A stretch of 9,147 nucleotides of DNA from JBBDIO01 sp040880365 (GTDB taxonomy: Bacteria; Chloroflexota; Anaerolineae; Caldilineales; Caldilineaceae), in contig JBBDIO010000007.1 in NCBI GenBank assembly GCA_040880365.1, positions 1 to 9,147 on the forward strand, written 5' to 3'. Shown here one piece after another: positions 7,941 to 9,147 of this stretch. A program made the position numbers and the translations under genes. The notes beneath the pieces were generated by a model. That model saw only the letters and a program-made list of their open reading frames with translations, had not been told where the DNA came from and did not search any database. The number at the start of each line of letters is the position of its first letter. The stretch's first letter is position 1.

Positions 7941-9147
7941 ATGACTTCATTTATTATCGAAGGCGGCAACCCGCTGCGCGGGGAGATTCGGCCCATCGGC
8001 AACAAAAATGCCGCGCTGCCCTTGCTTTCGGCCTGCCTGCTCACCGAAGAGCCGGTCACGCTCCACAACATGCCCGATATCGGCGATGTACGCACCATGT
8101 ATCACATTCTGGAGCCGATGGGCGTAGAAATCACGACGCAGGGGCAGAGTGTCACCCTGTGTGCGCGCAACCTGCACAGCACCCAGCCCGACGCGGCGCG
8201 TTTCAGCCAGATCCGCGGCTCGCTCACGCTCATGGGTCCGTTGCTGGCGCGCTGCGGCACATTCAGCGTCGCGACCTCGGCGGGGGGCGACGACATTGGG
8301 CGGCGGCGCATTGATACCCACCTCCAGGTACTCGGCAGCATGGGCGCGCGGCTGCAACAGAACGGCAAATTTGCACTGGCATCCAGCGGGCGTCTGGTGG
8401 GCGCGGATATTCTGCTGGATGAGGCATCTGTCACCGCGACCGAAAACGGCATCATGGCCGCGGCATTGGCCAAAGGCACCACAATATTGCGCAATGCCGC
8501 CAGCGAACCCCATGTGCAGGATGTATGCCGGCTGCTGGTGAGCATGGGCTGCCCCATCGAAGGTATCGGCAGCAACACGCTCACCATCCACGGCCAGGAT
8601 CGGCTGAACGGTGGCGAACATCACATCAGCCCCGATTTTGTAGAAGTCGGCAGCTATATCGGGCTGGGCGCCATCACCCCCGGCGAATTGCACATTACCG
8701 GCGTCGCGCCCGAACATCTGCGCATGATCGAGATGATCTTCGGCGAACGGCTGGGCGTCAATATGCGCGTGGCCCACGATCCCACCGTTGCGCCCGAAGA
8801 AGCCTATACGCTCATTGTGGCAGACGAGCAGGAACTGCGCATCAAACCCGATTTCGGCGGCGCCATCCCCAAAATCGACGATGCCCCCTGGCCCGCGTTT
8901 CCGCCCGATCTCATGAGCATTGCACTGGTCACGGCCACCCAGGCCCAGGGCACCGTCATCGTCCACGAAAAAATGTATGAAAGCCGCCTCTTTTTTGTAG
9001 ATCGGCTGATCACGATGGGCGCCCAGATCATCCTCTGCGATCCCCACCGCGCCGTCGTTGTCGGCCCCAGCCGCCTGGTCGGTCAGCCGGTAAGCAGCCC
9101 CGATATTCGCGCCGGGATGGCGCTGGTACTGGCCGCGCTGGCCGCCG
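7941..9147 (+). CDS. murA: UDP-N-acetylglucosamine 1-carboxyvinyltransferase (MurA), Asp-type active site, 3' truncated by window edge
   Basis: MurA transfers enolpyruvate from PEP to UDP-GlcNAc, the first committed step of peptidoglycan synthesis in the cytoplasm. The reading frame is open from the ATG to the last base, giving 402 codons; family members are about 420, so perhaps 20-30 residues are missing. Conserved residues are visible: K22 and N23 in GNKNAALPLL, R92 in the IRGSL segment, R122 in IGRRRIDTHL, D323 in FPPDLMSIAL, R349 in YESRLFFVDRL and R390 in DIRAGMALVLAAL. The catalytic loop reads SAGGDDIG (113-120), so the usual Cys (Cys115 in E. coli) is D117. AAGG lies 10 bases before the ATG. 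It is divergent from the membrane-protein gene. EPSP synthase (AroA) shares the fold, but the NKNAAL and RAG motifs point to MurA. Confidence 0.94.
   Translation, partial: MTSFIIEGGNPLRGEIRPIGNKNAALPLLSACLLTEEPVTLHNMPDIGDVRTMYHILEPMGVEITTQGQSVTLCARNLHSTQPDAARFSQIRGSLTLMGPLLARCGTFSVATSAGGDDIGRRRIDTHLQVLGSMGARLQQNGKFALASSGRLVGADILLDEASVTATENGIMAAALAKGTTILRNAASEPHVQDVCRLLVSMGCPIEGIGSNTLTIHGQDRLNGGEHHISPDFVEVGSYIGLGAITPGELHITGVAPEHLRMIEMIFGERLGVNMRVAHDPTVAPEEAYTLIVADEQELRIKPDFGGAIPKIDDAPWPAFPPDLMSIALVTATQAQGTVIVHEKMYESRLFFVDRLITMGAQIILCDPHRAVVVGPSRLVGQPVSSPDIRAGMALVLAALAA

Noticed and set aside
7947..9047. A 366-codon minus-strand open frame opposite murA
   Set aside because: The plus-strand frame encodes MurA with nearly all catalytic residues. 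The antisense frame has no recognisable features.

Overview
This window most resembles a bacterial chromosome segment made of housekeeping genes. I see no phage, insertion sequence, CRISPR array, tRNA or rRNA. GC content is moderately high by eye. The gene set is an archaeal-type cofactor-independent phosphoglycerate mutase, a family-4-like uracil-DNA glycosylase, a lone MalK/UgpC-type ATPase, GyrB, and a MurA with Asp at the usual catalytic Cys. This combination is suggestive of Chloroflexota (Anaerolineae/Caldilineae-like), but that assignment is an inference from protein character and was not tested by a search.

Layout. Six genes lie on the minus strand; read in their direction of transcription (right to left) they are: a multi-spanning membrane protein of unknown function (6564-7541), gyrB (4436-6382), a uracil-DNA glycosylase-like gene (3733-4356), an ABC transporter ATPase of the UgpC/MsmK type (2427-3536), apgM (982-2223) and a DUF1932-type NAD(P)-dependent dehydrogenase (18-872). 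The only plus-strand gene is murA, which starts at 7941 and runs off the right edge about 402 codons in. The membrane-protein gene and murA are divergent and share a 399-base intergenic region.

Transcription units. Two strong intrinsic terminators serve the minus strand: one after gyrB (4364-4401) and one after the ABC ATPase (2362-2399). Extended -10 promoters (TGnTATACT) sit in front of the ABC ATPase and the membrane-protein gene. The ABC ATPase therefore looks like a self-contained monocistron with no permease or binding protein beside it. The apgM and dehydrogenase genes are 109 bases apart and may be co-transcribed. The genes do not form one pathway: they touch glycolysis, sugar uptake, DNA repair, DNA supercoiling and peptidoglycan synthesis.

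Points worth a second look. MurA has Asp at the usual Cys position, which predicts intrinsic fosfomycin insensitivity. The uracil-DNA glycosylase deviates at several motif positions; its start lies directly behind the gyrB terminator and has no Shine-Dalgarno sequence. A perfect 3 x 14 bp tandem repeat lies upstream of gyrB. The phosphoglycerate mutase has Glu where a metal-binding His is expected. I did not find a convincing new multi-gene system.
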